Origin: Pseudoflavonifractor phocaeensis
GTDB taxonomy: Bacteria > Bacillota > Clostridia > Oscillospirales > Oscillospiraceae
DNA: 43,277 bases
Direction: 5' to 3'
Assembly: GCF_016901735.1 (NCBI RefSeq)
Contig: NZ_JACLZC010000020.1
Location: forward strand, 1 to 43,277
The position numbers were made by a program, and so were the translations under genes. Each line of letters begins with the position of its first letter. Positions within the stretch are counted from its first letter, which is position 1. The notes under the pieces were generated by a model. The model was not told where the DNA came from. It did no database searches and worked only from the letters and a program-made list of their open reading frames with translations. Shown here piece after piece: positions 7,084-14,885 of this stretch.

Positions 7084-7929
7084 TTACACGCCGGAATAGG
7101 CGGAGAAGCCCGCGTCGATGGGCAGGACCACGCCGGTGATGGCGCTGGCGGCCTTGTCATCGCACAGGAAGAAGAGACCGCCCAGCAGCTCCTCGCTGTC
7201 CACAAAGCGGCCGGTGGGGGTGCCGCCCAGGATCTTGGCGGTACGGGCGGTGGGGGTGCCGTCCTCGTTGAAGAGGAGCTTCCGGTTCTGGTTGGACACC
7301 AGGAAGCCGGGGGCGATGGCGTTGCAGCGGATGCCGGTGCCGGCAAAGTGGGTGGCCAGCCACTGGGTGAAGTTGGAGATGGCGGCCTTGGCGCCGGAGT
7401 AGGCGGGGATCTTGGTCAGCGGGATGTAGGCGTTCATGGAGGAGATGTTCAGGATGCAGCCGGACTTGCGGGCCACCATGTCCTTGGCAAAGGTCTGGGT
7501 GGGCAGCAGGGTGCCCTGGAAATTCAGGCGGAAAACGAAGTCCACGCCGCTGGCATCCAGATCAAAGAAGGTTTTCTGACCCTCCTTGGCCTCATGCTGG
7601 TACTCGTTGTCGGTGGTGGCTCTGGGGTTGTTGCCGCCGGCACCGTTCACCAGGATGTCGCAGGGGCCCAGATCCTTCAGCACCTGCTGATGGACCTCTT
7701 CCAGGGCCTCGGGCTCCAGCACGTTGGCCTTGTAGCCCTCACAGATGAAGCCCTCGGCCTTGCACTCCTCGGCCAGAGCCTTGACGGCCTCCTCGTTCAG
7801 GTCCAGCGCGGCCACCTTGGCGCCCGCCTGGGCAAAGGCACGGGCCATGGTGCTGCACAGCACGCCGCCGGCGCCGGTCACCACGACGACTTTACCGGTA
7901 AAATCTACATTCAAAGGCAGATCGATCAT
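7084..7929 (-). CDS. uxuB: D-mannonate oxidoreductase (fructuronate reductase), SDR type
   Basis: 281 residues, short-chain dehydrogenase fold. The NAD(P)-binding start is VVVVTGAGGVLCS, the NAG-type motif is LVNGAGGNN, the catalytic Ser lies in ILNISSMNAY and Tyr-x-x-x-Lys in AYSGAKAAI. The long insertion after the NAG motif (NPRATTDNEYQHE) is typical of the Firmicutes SDR-type UxuB, which interconverts D-fructuronate and D-mannonate. It is the last gene of the minus-strand operon, 16 bp after uxuA. Ribosome site GGAGG lies before the ATG at 7929. Another hexonate or gluconate 5-dehydrogenase activity cannot be excluded, but adjacency to uxuA supports the call. Confidence 0.87.
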   Translation of the reverse strand: MIDLPLNVDFTGKVVVVTGAGGVLCSTMARAFAQAGAKVAALDLNEEAVKALAEECKAEGFICEGYKANVLEPEALEEVHQQVLKDLGPCDILVNGAGGNNPRATTDNEYQHEAKEGQKTFFDLDASGVDFVFRLNFQGTLLPTQTFAKDMVARKSGCILNISSMNAYIPLTKIPAYSGAKAAISNFTQWLATHFAGTGIRCNAIAPGFLVSNQNRKLLFNEDGTPTARTAKILGGTPTGRFVDSEELLGGLFFLCDDKAASAITGVVLPIDAGFSAYSGV

Positions 7930-7945
7930 GATTGGTTCCTCCTAA

Positions 7946-9028
7946 TTACTTTTGCTCCAGTTTGTCCATCATTTCCCAGGCGCCCAGCATGTACATGATG
8001 CCCAGGGCGCGGTCGTAAAGGCCGTAGCCCGGACGGACGGTGCCGGGGCCCTCGCCCCACAGATGACGGCCGTGGTCGGGGCGGATGTAGCCCTCGTAGC
8101 CGCAGTCGTGATAAGCTCTCAGGATCTCCAGGATGCCGGTCTCGCCGTCGCAGTCCCGGTGGCTGGCCTCGGAGAAGTCGCCGTTGGGGAAGTGCTTGAT
8201 GTTGCGGATGTGGGCGAAGGCGATGCGGTCGCAGTGCTTGCGCACGATGTCGGCCACGTTGTTGTCGGGGTTGGCGTTGAGGCTGCCGGAGCAGAGAGTC
8301 AGGCAGTTATAGGGATCGTCCACCATGGAGAGGAACCGGTCAATGGAGGCCTCGTCCACCATCAGGCGGGGCAGGCCGAAGATATCCCAGGGGGGATCGT
8401 CCATGTGGATGGCCATTTTGATGTCGCACTCCCGGCAGGTGGGCATGATGGCTTCCAGGAAGTACTTGAGGTTCTCCCACAGCTTCTCCTTGGTGACGGG
8501 GGCATAGGCCTTGAAGAGCTCGTCCAGCTTGGCCATGCGCTCCGGCTCCCAGCCGGGGAAAGTCATATTGTACTTTTCGGTAAAGGACATGATGTACTCG
8601 GCCATGGCCTTGTAATCGCTCTGGATCATGTCCTTCTGATAATAGAGGGCGGTGGAGCCGTCTCCCACGGGGTGGAAAAGGTCGCTGCGGGTCCAGTCAA
8701 AGATGGGCATGAAGTTGTAGCAGATGACCTTTACGCCAAAGGGGGCCAGGTTGCGGATGGTCTGCTTGTAGTTTTCGATGTACTGGTCCCGGGTGGGCAG
8801 GCCGATCTTGATGTCGTCGTGGACGTTGACCGACTCCACCACGTCCATGTTGAAGCCGTAGGGCTCCAGCTGCTTTTGGACGTTGGCGATCTCCTCGGGC
8901 TGCCAGATTTCGCCGGGCAGCTTATCGTGGAGGGCCCAGACGATGCCCTCCACGCCGGGGATCTGCTTGATGTCGGAGAGCTTGATGTGATCGTTGCCCT
9001 CACCGTACCAGCGCCAAGTCATTTTCAT
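7946..9028 (-). CDS. uxuA: Mannonate dehydratase
   Basis: 360 residues, the normal length for UxuA. Recognisable blocks: MTWRWYGEGND at the start, GIVWALHDKLPGEIW, VICYNFMPIFDWTR, MAIHMDDPPWDIFGLPR, AFAHIRNIKHFPNGDF and YIRPDHGRHLWGE. The enzyme dehydrates D-mannonate to 2-keto-3-deoxy-D-gluconate (KDG) in the cytoplasm and is metal dependent. It sits between the aldolase-family gene and uxuB in one operon. No glucuronate isomerase (uxaC) is in the window, so mannonate may come from fructuronate via UxuB, by direct uptake, or by epimerisation of gluconate by the LarA-like enzyme across the divergent promoter. Confidence 0.95.
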   Translation of the reverse strand: MKMTWRWYGEGNDHIKLSDIKQIPGVEGIVWALHDKLPGEIWQPEEIANVQKQLEPYGFNMDVVESVNVHDDIKIGLPTRDQYIENYKQTIRNLAPFGVKVICYNFMPIFDWTRSDLFHPVGDGSTALYYQKDMIQSDYKAMAEYIMSFTEKYNMTFPGWEPERMAKLDELFKAYAPVTKEKLWENLKYFLEAIMPTCRECDIKMAIHMDDPPWDIFGLPRLMVDEASIDRFLSMVDDPYNCLTLCSGSLNANPDNNVADIVRKHCDRIAFAHIRNIKHFPNGDFSEASHRDCDGETGILEILRAYHDCGYEGYIRPDHGRHLWGEGPGTVRPGYGLYDRALGIMYMLGAWEMMDKLEQK

Positions 9029-9049
9029 AGATGCTTCGCCTCCAGATGA

Positions 9050-9955
9050 TTATTTTTCAGCCAGGGAGACACCCTCCCGGCGCAAAATGGCCAGGATCTG
9101 CTCGCTTTGCTCCTTGGAGGCTTCCTCCATGGGGAAGGTGCAGGTTCCGGAGGAGACAAAGCCGCGCAGACGGGCGGCTTCCTTGATGATGGGAATAAAA
9201 AGCGGGCTCACGGCATAGATGGACATGAGCCGGTCAATGGTCTGCTGTCCGGCGGCAATGCCGGGCAGATCGTCGGACCGCATGGCCTGTGCCCAGGCGG
9301 CGCAGAGTTCAGGCACCACGTTGGAAAGCCCGCCGATACAGCCGTCCCCGCCGGCCAGCACGTTGTGGGCGGCGTTCTCGTCGAAGCCGGAATAGACTTC
9401 AAAGTTGGGGAAAGCGCTTTTGACCACGGTAATGAGTTCCCGTGTGTGGTCCATACCGGAGATGGTATCCTTGATACCCGCCAGATTGGAGTGGCGGCTG
9501 GCCAGCTTCAGGACCAGAGACGGGGGAATGGTGTAGCCGGTGCGGTCCGGGAAGTTATAGAGATAGACAGGGCCGTGAATCCGCTCCAAGAGATTGTCAT
9601 AAAAACGCTCCAGTGCCTCGCCCTCCATCCGAAAATAGTAGGGCGGCACGATCATGACCGCGTCGGCCCCCCATTTGAGGCACTGGTTGGAGAAGGGGAC
9701 GATCTCCTCCGGGAGCATACTGGCCGTACCGATGATGGTTTTGACCCGGTGCCCGATGGAGCGAATGGAAAATTCCGCCAGAGTGCGGCGGCGCTCGGTG
9801 GTGAGGGCAAAAAATTCCCCGATGCTGCCCTGCACCAGGATACCGTCCACACCGCCGCGGATCAGGTGTTCGTAAAGACGCCCCTGGCTGTCAAAATCGA
9901 ACATGCCGTCCGGCCGGAACAACGTAAGGGCGGGGGTAATATAAGATGCGTTCAT
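9050..9955 (-). CDS. DHDPS/NAL-family aldolase, probable 2-keto-3-deoxy-sugar-acid aldolase
   Basis: 301 residues, TIM-barrel class I aldolase family. Substrate loop GSIGEF (43-48, family GTTGE), Tyr133 in YLYNFPDRTG, and Schiff-base Lys162 in LAGIKDT are all present. Lysine biosynthesis DapA is unlikely in this operon. Between a mannonate dehydratase and a hexonate permease, cleavage of KDG to pyruvate and glyceraldehyde is the natural reading. No KDG kinase or KDPG aldolase is in the cluster, which favours a non-phosphorylated cleavage step, though these could lie elsewhere in the genome. Its ATG overlaps the stop of the regulator gene (ATGA). Confidence 0.82.
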   Translation of the reverse strand: MNASYITPALTLFRPDGMFDFDSQGRLYEHLIRGGVDGILVQGSIGEFFALTTERRRTLAEFSIRSIGHRVKTIIGTASMLPEEIVPFSNQCLKWGADAVMIVPPYYFRMEGEALERFYDNLLERIHGPVYLYNFPDRTGYTIPPSLVLKLASRHSNLAGIKDTISGMDHTRELITVVKSAFPNFEVYSGFDENAAHNVLAGGDGCIGGLSNVVPELCAAWAQAMRSDDLPGIAAGQQTIDRLMSIYAVSPLFIPIIKEAARLRGFVSSGTCTFPMEEASKEQSEQILAILRREGVSLAEK

Positions 9956-10689
9956 TTGGGTTTTTCCTCCTGGGAAACCTCCATCTGACGCCGAATGGCT
10001 TCCAGCTTTTGCTGATTGTGCTCGATGTGCTCCCGCATCACCGTTTCGGAGCGCGCCCCGTCGCCGTCGGCGATGGCCTCGGCAATGAGGCGGTGCTCTT
10101 TGATGGTATAGGAGCGAAGGCTTCTCCTGGTGAGGGAGCCGAAGAGACTGACAGAGTGGAGAATGAGGGGCATCAGCTTGGGCACCGCCTGGTTATGGGT
10201 ACACTTGGCAATGCTGAGATGAAACTCCATATCCAGGGGCAGGTGGTCCCGGCCGGCTTCAATCTCCTGCTCCACCAGAACGCGGTACGCCTGTACCCGT
10301 TCCAGCTCTTCAGAAGTGCGCCGCTGGGCGGCCAGCTTGGCCACCCAGGGCTCCACCTGCAGCCGGACCTCCATCAGATCGAAGGCCAGCTGGATCTGGT
10401 CCGGAACAAAGGCAAAACCCAGAGGGTCCTCCATCTCACCGGGATTGTTGGCGATGTAGGTCCCCTTGCCCCGGCGGATGACCAGGACGTTGCGGGCCAC
10501 CAGAAGCTTGACCGCCTCCCGGACCGTACCGCGGCCCACATTGAGTTGGCTGGCCAGTTCAAATTCATTGGGCAGCTTGTCCTCGCTGGTCAGATGTTGG
10601 TCAATGATCAATTGGGCGATCTGGTCCGCCACCCGGTCGGGAAGGGAGGCGGTTTTGGTCTTGACAGATTCAAATTGGGAAGAGTCCAT
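9952..10689 (-). CDS. FadR-subfamily GntR transcriptional regulator
   Basis: 245 residues. The N-terminal winged helix (~14-78) contains DRVADQIAQLIIDQ, LPNEFELASQLNVGRGTVREAVKLL and the wing IRRGKGTYIA. The C-terminal all-helical FCD ligand domain (~100-225) has the conserved pattern DLMEVRLQVEPWVAKLAA and a metal-binding-type His in MEFHLSIA. FadR-type regulators in uxu/exu/gnt clusters respond to hexuronates or aldonates or their dehydrated products. It lies inside the operon it probably controls, between permease and aldolase. Operators are expected in the 12097-12570 control region. Confidence 0.9.
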   Translation of the reverse strand: MDSSQFESVKTKTASLPDRVADQIAQLIIDQHLTSEDKLPNEFELASQLNVGRGTVREAVKLLVARNVLVIRRGKGTYIANNPGEMEDPLGFAFVPDQIQLAFDLMEVRLQVEPWVAKLAAQRRTSEELERVQAYRVLVEQEIEAGRDHLPLDMEFHLSIAKCTHNQAVPKLMPLILHSVSLFGSLTRRSLRSYTIKEHRLIAEAIADGDGARSETVMREHIEHNQQKLEAIRRQMEVSQEEKPK

Positions 10690-10734
10690 GGTTTTCCTTC
10701 CTTTCTGCCTGGGCGACGGACCAGATGAATGGAC

Positions 10735-12096
10735 TTAGAGCAGACCTGGCAGGACGCCCTGGAAGAGACTCAAGATACAGACAAAGATCAGGATGGCAAC
10801 GCCGGCCACAAAGCCGCCCAGCGTCCAACCACGGATGGTGTCGGTAACATCGATGTGGAAGAAACGGGAGATGGCCCAGAAACCGGAGTCATTGGGCAGG
10901 GACAGGCCGATGCCGCCGGCGCAGATGGCGATGGCGCACAGGATGGGAGAAACGCCGGAGGAGGCGGCGGCGGAGGCCATGATGGCGGAGGTGGTGGTCA
11001 GGGCCACGGTGGTGGAGCCCTGGGCGCAGCGCAGCACCTGGGAGATGACGAAGCAGAGCACCAGGATGGGAATGTTGAAGTTGCCGAAGAAGCCAGTGAT
11101 AAAGTCGGCGATGCCGGAGGCCTGGAGGATACCGCCGTAAGCGCCGCCGGCGCCGGTGATGAGAAGGATCAGGCCGACCTTGTCAGCGCCGTCAGACATG
11201 ATGTCGGTGATGGAGCGGGGCAGATAACGGCGGGAGATGATGGCGCCGTAGAGCACGCCGATGGTCATGGACACGTTCTTGGAGCCCAGGAAGCTCAGAA
11301 GATCCAGGACGAAGCCCTCACCCATAAAGAGGGGCGCGAAGCTGCCCAGCAGGATGAGGATGATGGGGACCAGCAGGATGGACAGGGCCTTCATGGCGCC
11401 CATCTTGGGACGGTCGTTCTTGCCGGTCTCTTCCGCGGCGGCCTTGATCTCAGCGTCCATGTCGGAGAAGTCCCAGGTCTTGCCTCTCTTGTGGTCGATC
11501 TTATTGAGGATGCCGCCGTAGATGATGCCGCCCACGATCATGCCCACAAAGGCGGAGATGAGGGCGTAGAAGAAAAAGATACCAACGGAGATGCCCATGT
11601 TTTCCGCCACGGCCAGAGGAGGCGCGGTGGGCAGCACCAGGGCGAAGGTACAGGTGGTGGCCACGGAGATGGCACAGGCATAGCCGGTCATGGAGTAGCC
11701 GGTGCGCTTGGAGAGCACCCGGAGCATGGGGGCGAACATGATGTACACCACGTCGCCGAACACGGGGATGCCGGTGATAAAGCCGGAGACGGCCACGGCG
11801 AACTGGGAACGGTTGTCGCCCAGCTTCTTGAGGATGCCGTTGGCGATGTTGTCGATACCGCCGGACTCATACATAAACATACCCAGCATGACGCCCAGGC
11901 CGGTGACGATACCGATGCCGCCCAGGGTGCTGCCGAATTTGTCTGTGACTACGTTCGTTACGTCGAGAAGGGACATCTGGCACAGGATACCGGTGCCGTA
12001 GGCGGTGACCAGCAGGGCCACGAAGGCGTTGAGCTTGAGCTTGATGATACAGAACAGCAGAACCGCGATGGAGAGAAGGAAGATGAACATCAACAT
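10735..12096 (-). CDS. GntP-family gluconate/hexonate permease
   Basis: 453 residues from the ATG at 12096, which has AGGAGGCC at 12103-12110. The frame stays open further upstream, but that extension is not needed. It is very hydrophobic, with about 12 membrane helices. GntP/ion-transporter-superfamily signatures are visible, including the hydrophobic N-terminal pair, GYACAISVATTCTFALVLPTAPP, and a C-terminal AQGSTTVALTTTSAIM block. The family symports gluconate and related acids with protons. As first gene of the operon it points to an external aldonate as the substrate. The exact substrate (gluconate, mannonate, idonate, fructuronate) is not decidable from sequence. Confidence 0.9.
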   Translation of the reverse strand: MLMFIFLLSIAVLLFCIIKLKLNAFVALLVTAYGTGILCQMSLLDVTNVVTDKFGSTLGGIGIVTGLGVMLGMFMYESGGIDNIANGILKKLGDNRSQFAVAVSGFITGIPVFGDVVYIMFAPMLRVLSKRTGYSMTGYACAISVATTCTFALVLPTAPPLAVAENMGISVGIFFFYALISAFVGMIVGGIIYGGILNKIDHKRGKTWDFSDMDAEIKAAAEETGKNDRPKMGAMKALSILLVPIILILLGSFAPLFMGEGFVLDLLSFLGSKNVSMTIGVLYGAIISRRYLPRSITDIMSDGADKVGLILLITGAGGAYGGILQASGIADFITGFFGNFNIPILVLCFVISQVLRCAQGSTTVALTTTSAIMASAAASSGVSPILCAIAICAGGIGLSLPNDSGFWAISRFFHIDVTDTIRGWTLGGFVAGVAILIFVCILSLFQGVLPGLL

Positions 12097-12214
12097 AAAT
12101 GTTGGCCTCCTAGTTTTGATTTCTCCCGCCGTCCGCCGGCGTCCCGACGGACGGCGGGAGCATTGCGGCCGGTACGGTTCCCGACATACCGGGCCGCTGT
12201 CTCCCCACGCATTC

Positions 12215-12243
12215 AGCATAACAAATAGGACGTCTGATGTCAA
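12215..12243 (-). promoter_or_regulatory. Promoter of the gntP-fadR-aldolase-uxuA-uxuB operon
   Basis: Read on the minus strand: TTGACA (12243-12238), 17-bp spacer, TATGCT (12220-12215). The initiation site would be about 110 bp before the permease ATG. This is the only strong minus-strand box pair I see in the 470-bp gap. Confidence 0.7.
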
Positions 12244-12385
12244 AGGGGGAAATCCCGTTTCGGATATTTTTGGATAGGTGTACAGAATGGTTTATAGTTT
12301 TTTGTGTAAAAGTCAAAAATAGACTGGAAAAGGTGGAATGCACCGAGGAATGTTGCACAAGAAGAACGGGCGAAAATCGGCGGTT

Positions 12386-12422
12386 CTGTCAATTTACAAC
12401 GTACGACGTATGATGTATGATG
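12386..12422 (+). promoter_or_regulatory. Candidate promoter/operator of the dehydrogenase-LarA-IlvD operon
   Basis: CTGTCA (12386-12391), 17-bp spacer, TATGAT (12409-12414), immediately repeated as TATGAT at 12416-12421 (direct repeat TATGATG). The short palindromes CGTACG (12400-12405) and ACGT lie between the boxes. This is a likely place for a FadR-type operator. The rest of 12244-12570 shows no gene; the downstream leader would be ~150 nt. Confidence 0.45.
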
Positions 12423-12570
12423 TTTTAAGCGAGCGGAACGGGCCACCCAGCGCCCCACATCGTCTCCCCACGGTTCCCGACGCGGCTCCACGTTCCCGGA
12501 GGCCGCCCCCGTGCCGCTTCTTCGGTCCATACGTTAATTTTTGTGAAGAAATGAAAAGGGGAACATTATT

Positions 12571-13596
12571 ATGAAAGCGATCAAACTGGACGAGCCCTGG
12601 AAGGTAGCATGCATCGAAGCCGAAAAGCCCGTACCCGGCCCCGGCGAGGCCCTCATCCGTATCATCACCGCCGGCATCTGCGGCAGCGACATCGGCGCGT
12701 TCCGCGGCACCAACGGCCTGGTCTCCTACCCCCGTGTCATCGGCCATGAGCTGGCCGGCATCGTGGAGTCCATCCCGGAGGACAACCCCAAGGGCATCAA
12801 AGTGGGAGACAAGGTCATCATTGACCCCTACCTCTACTGCGGACACTGCTACCCCTGCTCCATCGGCCGTACCAACTGCTGCACCGATCTGCACGTCCTG
12901 GGCGTTCATGTGGACGGCGGCATGGCCGAGTACTTCTGCCATCCGGCCGACATGCTGGTGAAGATGCCGGAGAACATGGACTGGGTCCTGGCCGCCATGG
13001 CCGAGCCCCTCACCATCTCCCTCCACGGTGTCCACCGCGGCGGCCTGAAGGCCGGGGAGTATGTGGCCATCTACGGCGCCGGCCCCATCGGCCTGCTGGC
13101 CGGCATGGTGGCCGAGGCCTACGGCGCCCACGCCATCGTCATCGACCTGGTCCAGGAGCGGCTGGACTTCGCCAAGAGCGTGGGCATTGAGTATGTCATC
13201 AACTCCGGCAAGGAGGACGTGGTGGCCGAGGTGGCCAAGATCACCGACGGCAACATGGCTCAGCTGGTCATGGAGTGCACCGGCGCCAACGTCTGCATCC
13301 GCAACTCTCTGGACCTGGTGTCCAACGCCGGCCGCATCACCTTTACCGGCTGGCCCAAGACCGAGACCTCTCTTCCCACTGACCTGTTTACCAAGAAGGA
13401 GATCGACATCCGCGGCGCCCGCACCAGCGCCGGCGAGTTTGAGGAGGCCATCGACCTCATCTGCTCCGGCAAGGTGGACGTCAAGCGCATCCTGACCAAG
13501 CTGGTCTCCATGGACGAGGCCGCCGACACCATCATCGACATCGAGAAGAACCCCGGCAACTACATGAAGGTGGTCGTGCAGGTAGGGGAAGCGTAA
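12571..13596 (+). CDS. Zinc-dependent medium-chain dehydrogenase (sorbitol/idonate dehydrogenase type)
   Basis: 341 residues, MDR superfamily. Catalytic zinc residues Cys37 (GICGSD) and His59-Glu60 (GHE) are present, the structural-zinc cysteines are Cys90, Cys93, Cys96 and Cys104, and the Rossmann motif is YGAGPIGLLAG. Close relatives oxidise polyols or aldonates (L-threonine, sorbitol, L-idonate, galactitol-phosphate). In this operon a hexonate 5-dehydrogenase-type role linking keto-aldonates to the LarA/IlvD substrates is plausible, but the substrate is inferred. AAAAGGGGA precedes the ATG. The last base of its TAA stop is the first base of the next ATG (TAATG), so translation is tightly coupled. 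Confidence 0.88.
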   Translation: MKAIKLDEPWKVACIEAEKPVPGPGEALIRIITAGICGSDIGAFRGTNGLVSYPRVIGHELAGIVESIPEDNPKGIKVGDKVIIDPYLYCGHCYPCSIGRTNCCTDLHVLGVHVDGGMAEYFCHPADMLVKMPENMDWVLAAMAEPLTISLHGVHRGGLKAGEYVAIYGAGPIGLLAGMVAEAYGAHAIVIDLVQERLDFAKSVGIEYVINSGKEDVVAEVAKITDGNMAQLVMECTGANVCIRNSLDLVSNAGRITFTGWPKTETSLPTDLFTKKEIDIRGARTSAGEFEEAIDLICSGKVDVKRILTKLVSMDEAADTIIDIEKNPGNYMKVVVQVGEA

Positions 13597-14870
13597 TGGA
13601 AGAACTGTATTTGACCGAAGAACAGCGGGGAATCTCCTCCGCACAGCTGGAAGCGCAGCTGGACGGCCTGCTGCGCCAGTGGCCGGGTGTGAAAAAGGTC
13701 CTCATCATTCCCCCGGACTACACCCGCTGCTATTCCTATGCCGGTGAGATCACCCAGATCCTCTACCGGAAGCTCAGCCCCGCCGCCACGGTCCATGTGA
13801 TGCCCGCCCTGGGCACCCATATGGCCATGGACGAGGAGGAACTGGACAAGTTTTTTGGCGACGTGGTGCCCCGGGAGGCCATCCTGGTCCATCACTGGCA
13901 GAGCGACACGGTGCGCCTGGGCTACGTCCCGGCGGAGGTCTGCGCCGAGATCAGTAACGGGCTCTTCCCCGAGCAGATCGACGTGGAGGTGAACCACCTG
14001 CTGGTGGACGGCGGCTATGACCTCATCCTCTCGGTGGGCCAGGTGGTCCCCCACGAGGTGGTGGGCATGGCCAACTACTCCAAAAACATTTTCGTGGGCA
14101 CCGGCGGCCGGGAGATGATCAACAAATCCCATATGCTCAGCGCCATCTGCGGCATGGAGAAAGCGCTGGGTGTCATTGACAGCCCCGCCCGCAAGGTTTA
14201 TGATTACGCCCAGAAGCACTTTATTGACGGCAAGCTGCCGCTGGTCTACCTCCAGACCGTCACCACCCGGGAGGGCGAGGAGGTCAAGCTTCACGGCCTG
14301 TACATCGGCCAGTCCCGCCGGCCCTTCGAGCTGGCGGCCCAGCTGTCCCAGAAGCTGAACATCTGCCACGTGGAGCGCCGGGCCAAAAAAGTGGTGACCT
14401 ATCTGGAGCCCACCGAGCTCAAGACCACCTGGGTGGGCAACAAGGGCATCTACCGCACCCGCATGACGGTGGCCGACGGCGGCGAGCTGCTCATTCTGGC
14501 CCCCGGCGTCAAGGCCTTTGGCGAGAACGAAGAGATGGACGCCATGACCCGAAAGTATGGCTACACCGGTACGGAGCATATCCTGGACCTCTACCGCCAG
14601 GGGGCCTTTGAGGGCCGCCTCATGAGCGCGGCGCACCTGATCCAGGGCTCCAGCGACGGCCGCTTCCGCATCACCTACGCCACCCGTCCCGAAAACCTCT
14701 CCAAGGAGGAGATCGAGAGCGTGGGCTACCAGTGGGCCGACTATGAGGAGACCGCCCGCCGTTATGACCCCCACGCCTTGAAGGAAGGGTGGAACACCCT
14801 GCCCGACGGGGAAGAGATCTACTTTGTGGGCACCCCTGCGCTGGGGCTCTGGAAGGTAGACGAGGAATAG
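13596..14870 (+). CDS. LarA-superfamily nickel-pincer racemase/epimerase, candidate hexonate C2-epimerase
   Basis: 424 residues. The catalytic residues of lactate racemase LarA have clear counterparts: Arg44 in DYTR, His75 in LGTHMAM, His153 in VVPHEVVG, Lys163 (the lysine that tethers the nickel-pincer nucleotide) and His179 in NKSH. The H153-K163 (10) and K163-H179 (16) spacings equal those of LarA H174-K184-H200. LarA homologues act on several 2-hydroxy acids, including gluconate C2 epimerisation. Beside a GntP permease, UxuA and an IlvD-type dehydratase, interconversion of two aldonates (for example gluconate and mannonate) is the best hypothesis. The cofactor genes larB, larC and larE are not in the window and must be elsewhere. 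Confidence 0.85.
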   Translation: MEELYLTEEQRGISSAQLEAQLDGLLRQWPGVKKVLIIPPDYTRCYSYAGEITQILYRKLSPAATVHVMPALGTHMAMDEEELDKFFGDVVPREAILVHHWQSDTVRLGYVPAEVCAEISNGLFPEQIDVEVNHLLVDGGYDLILSVGQVVPHEVVGMANYSKNIFVGTGGREMINKSHMLSAICGMEKALGVIDSPARKVYDYAQKHFIDGKLPLVYLQTVTTREGEEVKLHGLYIGQSRRPFELAAQLSQKLNICHVERRAKKVVTYLEPTELKTTWVGNKGIYRTRMTVADGGELLILAPGVKAFGENEEMDAMTRKYGYTGTEHILDLYRQGAFEGRLMSAAHLIQGSSDGRFRITYATRPENLSKEEIESVGYQWADYEETARRYDPHALKEGWNTLPDGEEIYFVGTPALGLWKVDEE

Positions 14871-14885
14871 AAAGGACGATTTGAT

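Noticed and set aside
9050..9955. Lysine-pathway DapA
   Set aside because: Operon context is hexonate catabolism and the substrate loop is GSIGEF rather than GTTGE; no lysine genes are near.
12110..12243. N-terminal extension of the GntP permease up to 12243
   Set aside because: The extra residues are Arg/Pro-rich without hydrophobic character, and a strong ribosome site lies right before the ATG at 12096; the promoter boxes also overlap the extension.
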